Source: CAYUYV01 sp964561475 (GTDB lineage: Bacteria; Pseudomonadota; Alphaproteobacteria; JAJFIK01). From it: a stretch of DNA of 64,000 bases. Shown piece after piece: positions 63,132 to 64,000 of this stretch. Where the stretch lies: assembly GCA_964561475.1 (NCBI GenBank), contig CAZLPU010000014.1, positions 1-64,000 of the forward strand, read 5' to 3'. The position numbers and the translations under genes are program-made. Numbering within the stretch: the first letter of the stretch is position 1; every line of letters starts with the position of its first letter. The notes under the pieces are model-generated. The model searched no databases and had not been told where the DNA came from. It was given only the letters and a program-made list of their open reading frames with translations.

Positions 63132-64000
63132 TTACTTCAGGCCACGGTTGATCAAGAGCGGTTCGACATTGGGCTCACGTCCGCGAAAACCGATGTAAGC
63201 CTCCATGGCCGGACGACTGTTGCCTGCGGAGAAGACGTATTTGTAGAGTTTGCCGGCAAGTTCAGGATCAAACAGGTCACCTGCTTCTTCGAAGGCCGCA
63301 AAGCCGTCATTGTCGAGGACACCGGCCCACATGTAGCTGTAGTAGCCTCCCGCATATCCCTCACCTGCAAAGGAATGCAGGAAATGCGGTGAGCGATGGC
63401 GCATCTCAATGGCCTCGGGCTTGCCGGCTTGTGTAAGCAGTTCGCCCTCAAACCCATTGATATCGAGGGTCGCGATCTCGTCGGGGTCGCTGATGCGGTG
63501 GTAGGCAAGATCTACAAAACCCGACGCGATGAACTCCACATTGTCGAAGCCGGACGTCGCATTGCCCGCCGCACGCACCCGTTCCAGAAGCGCCTTGGGC
63601 ATAGGCTCGCCGGTTTCGTGGTGCAGAGCAAATTCTTGAATGATCGCCGGATGGCGCATCCAGTGCTCGTAGATTTGAGCAGGAAACTCAACGAAGTCCC
63701 TGTCCACAGCAGTGCCTGAAATAGACGGGTACGTTACATTGGAGAGCAGACCGTGAAGCGCATGGCCGAATTCATGGAAAACAACCTCGGCTTCTCGCAT
63801 GGAGACGAGTGCGGGTTCACCGGGAGCGGGCTTGTTGTAATTGCAATTGTTCATGATGAGGGGAAGCACGGGGCCATCGAGCTTGTGCTGTACTCTCAGC
63901 GCGCTCATCCAGGCGCCTGACCGTTTGCCCGGTCGCGCGAAGTAATCGCCGTAGAACAAGCCCAGCGACGTGCCGTCCGCCGCCGTCATTTCCCATACCC
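63132..64000 (-). CDS. dcp: M3-family metallopeptidase (Dcp/oligopeptidase A type), C-terminal part
   Basis: Partial gene; the 5' part lies beyond the right edge of the window, since the frame continues past ATG 63989 (in-frame residues V-W-E precede it). The visible 289 codons contain LGLFYGDYFARPGKRSGAWM and the zinc motif VVFHEFGHALH (HEFGH at 63762-63776), with the third ligand region DFVEFPAQIYEHWM after it. This is the catalytic half of dipeptidyl carboxypeptidase/oligopeptidase A-like zinc peptidases that degrade short peptides. Subfamily assignment (Dcp versus OpdA) is tentative. Confidence 0.9.
   Translation of the reverse strand, partial: VWEMTAADGTSLGLFYGDYFARPGKRSGAWMSALRVQHKLDGPVLPLIMNNCNYNKPAPGEPALVSMREAEVVFHEFGHALHGLLSNVTYPSISGTAVDRDFVEFPAQIYEHWMRHPAIIQEFALHHETGEPMPKALLERVRAAGNATSGFDNVEFIASGFVDLAYHRISDPDEIATLDINGFEGELLTQAGKPEAIEMRHRSPHFLHSFAGEGYAGGYYSYMWAGVLDNDGFAAFEEAGDLFDPELAGKLYKYVFSAGNSRPAMEAYIGFRGREPNVEPLLINRGLK

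Noticed and set aside
1..64000. tRNA, rRNA, insertion sequence or prophage
   Set aside because: No GGTTCGANTC-type tRNA T-loop in a cloverleaf context, no rRNA sequence, no transposase, integrase or phage structural protein was recognised.

Overview
The window is a stretch of high-GC chromosomal DNA whose codon usage (third positions nearly always G or C) and gene content point to an alphaproteobacterium, probably an aerobic, surface-active heterotroph. The pointers are an Oar-type TonB receptor with a carboxypeptidase-regulatory-like N-terminus, acyl-CoA enzymes, a ProVW-type ABC importer, SelO, FkbM and MscS/DUF3772 proteins. The genus cannot be fixed from the sequence alone. I see no rRNA, tRNA, CRISPR array, integrase or insertion sequence. 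The right edge cuts an M3 peptidase gene.

Layout, left to right. (1) 158-4132 (-): a LamG/cadherin-like secreted protein, divergent from (2) a two-gene efflux operon, membrane fusion protein plus RND pump (4785-9118, +), with a putative promoter and operator-like palindrome in between. (3) 9220-11336 (-): a quaternary-amine type ABC importer (ATPase plus permease, overlapping by 4 bp, no binding protein), preceded by an SDR dehydrogenase with its own terminator. (4) 12763-18073 (+): a possible 33-aa membrane peptide, a concentrative nucleoside transporter, a small membrane protein, an epimerase-like reductase and an acyl-CoA synthetase ending at a strong terminator. (5) 18200-26661: a SYLF-domain protein, a thioesterase/luciferase-like monooxygenase pair, an unknown gene, a TPR/2OG-oxygenase protein and a large TonB-dependent receptor. 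(6) 27090-32377: an MFS exporter, 1.2 kb without a recognisable gene, then two adjacent unknown genes encoding low-complexity/acidic proteins. (7) 32443-42975: methyltransferase; acyl-CoA dehydrogenase/DUF3253/uracil-DNA-glycosylase operon with iterated TTTGCAAATG motifs upstream; SelO; a polysaccharide flippase; an FkbM methyltransferase; an endonuclease/exonuclease/phosphatase-family protein; an orphan histidine kinase. (8) 43411-64000: an RTX protein with a carbohydrate-binding-like module and a nucleoside-hydrolase-like module, a small unknown protein, a mechanosensitive channel, a Tat-signal SDR, a 2747-aa protein joining a glucose/sorbosone-dehydrogenase-like propeller to LamG and cadherin-like repeats, an AbgT-type transporter and a partial M3 metallopeptidase.

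The most distinctive feature is three very large extracellular-type proteins (1324, 1147 and 2747 aa) within 61 kb. None has a Sec signal peptide, and all are built of LamG, cadherin-like, RTX or carbohydrate-binding-like modules, which suggests type I secretion and roles at the cell surface or on polysaccharide. The 2747-aa gene carries a 1.39-kb internal duplication, identical as read over about 1 kb. With the flippase, the FkbM enzyme, the TonB receptor and the MscS channel, the region reads as envelope/extracellular-matrix oriented accessory DNA embedded among ordinary metabolic genes. Functions of the giant proteins, and any link between them, are inference.
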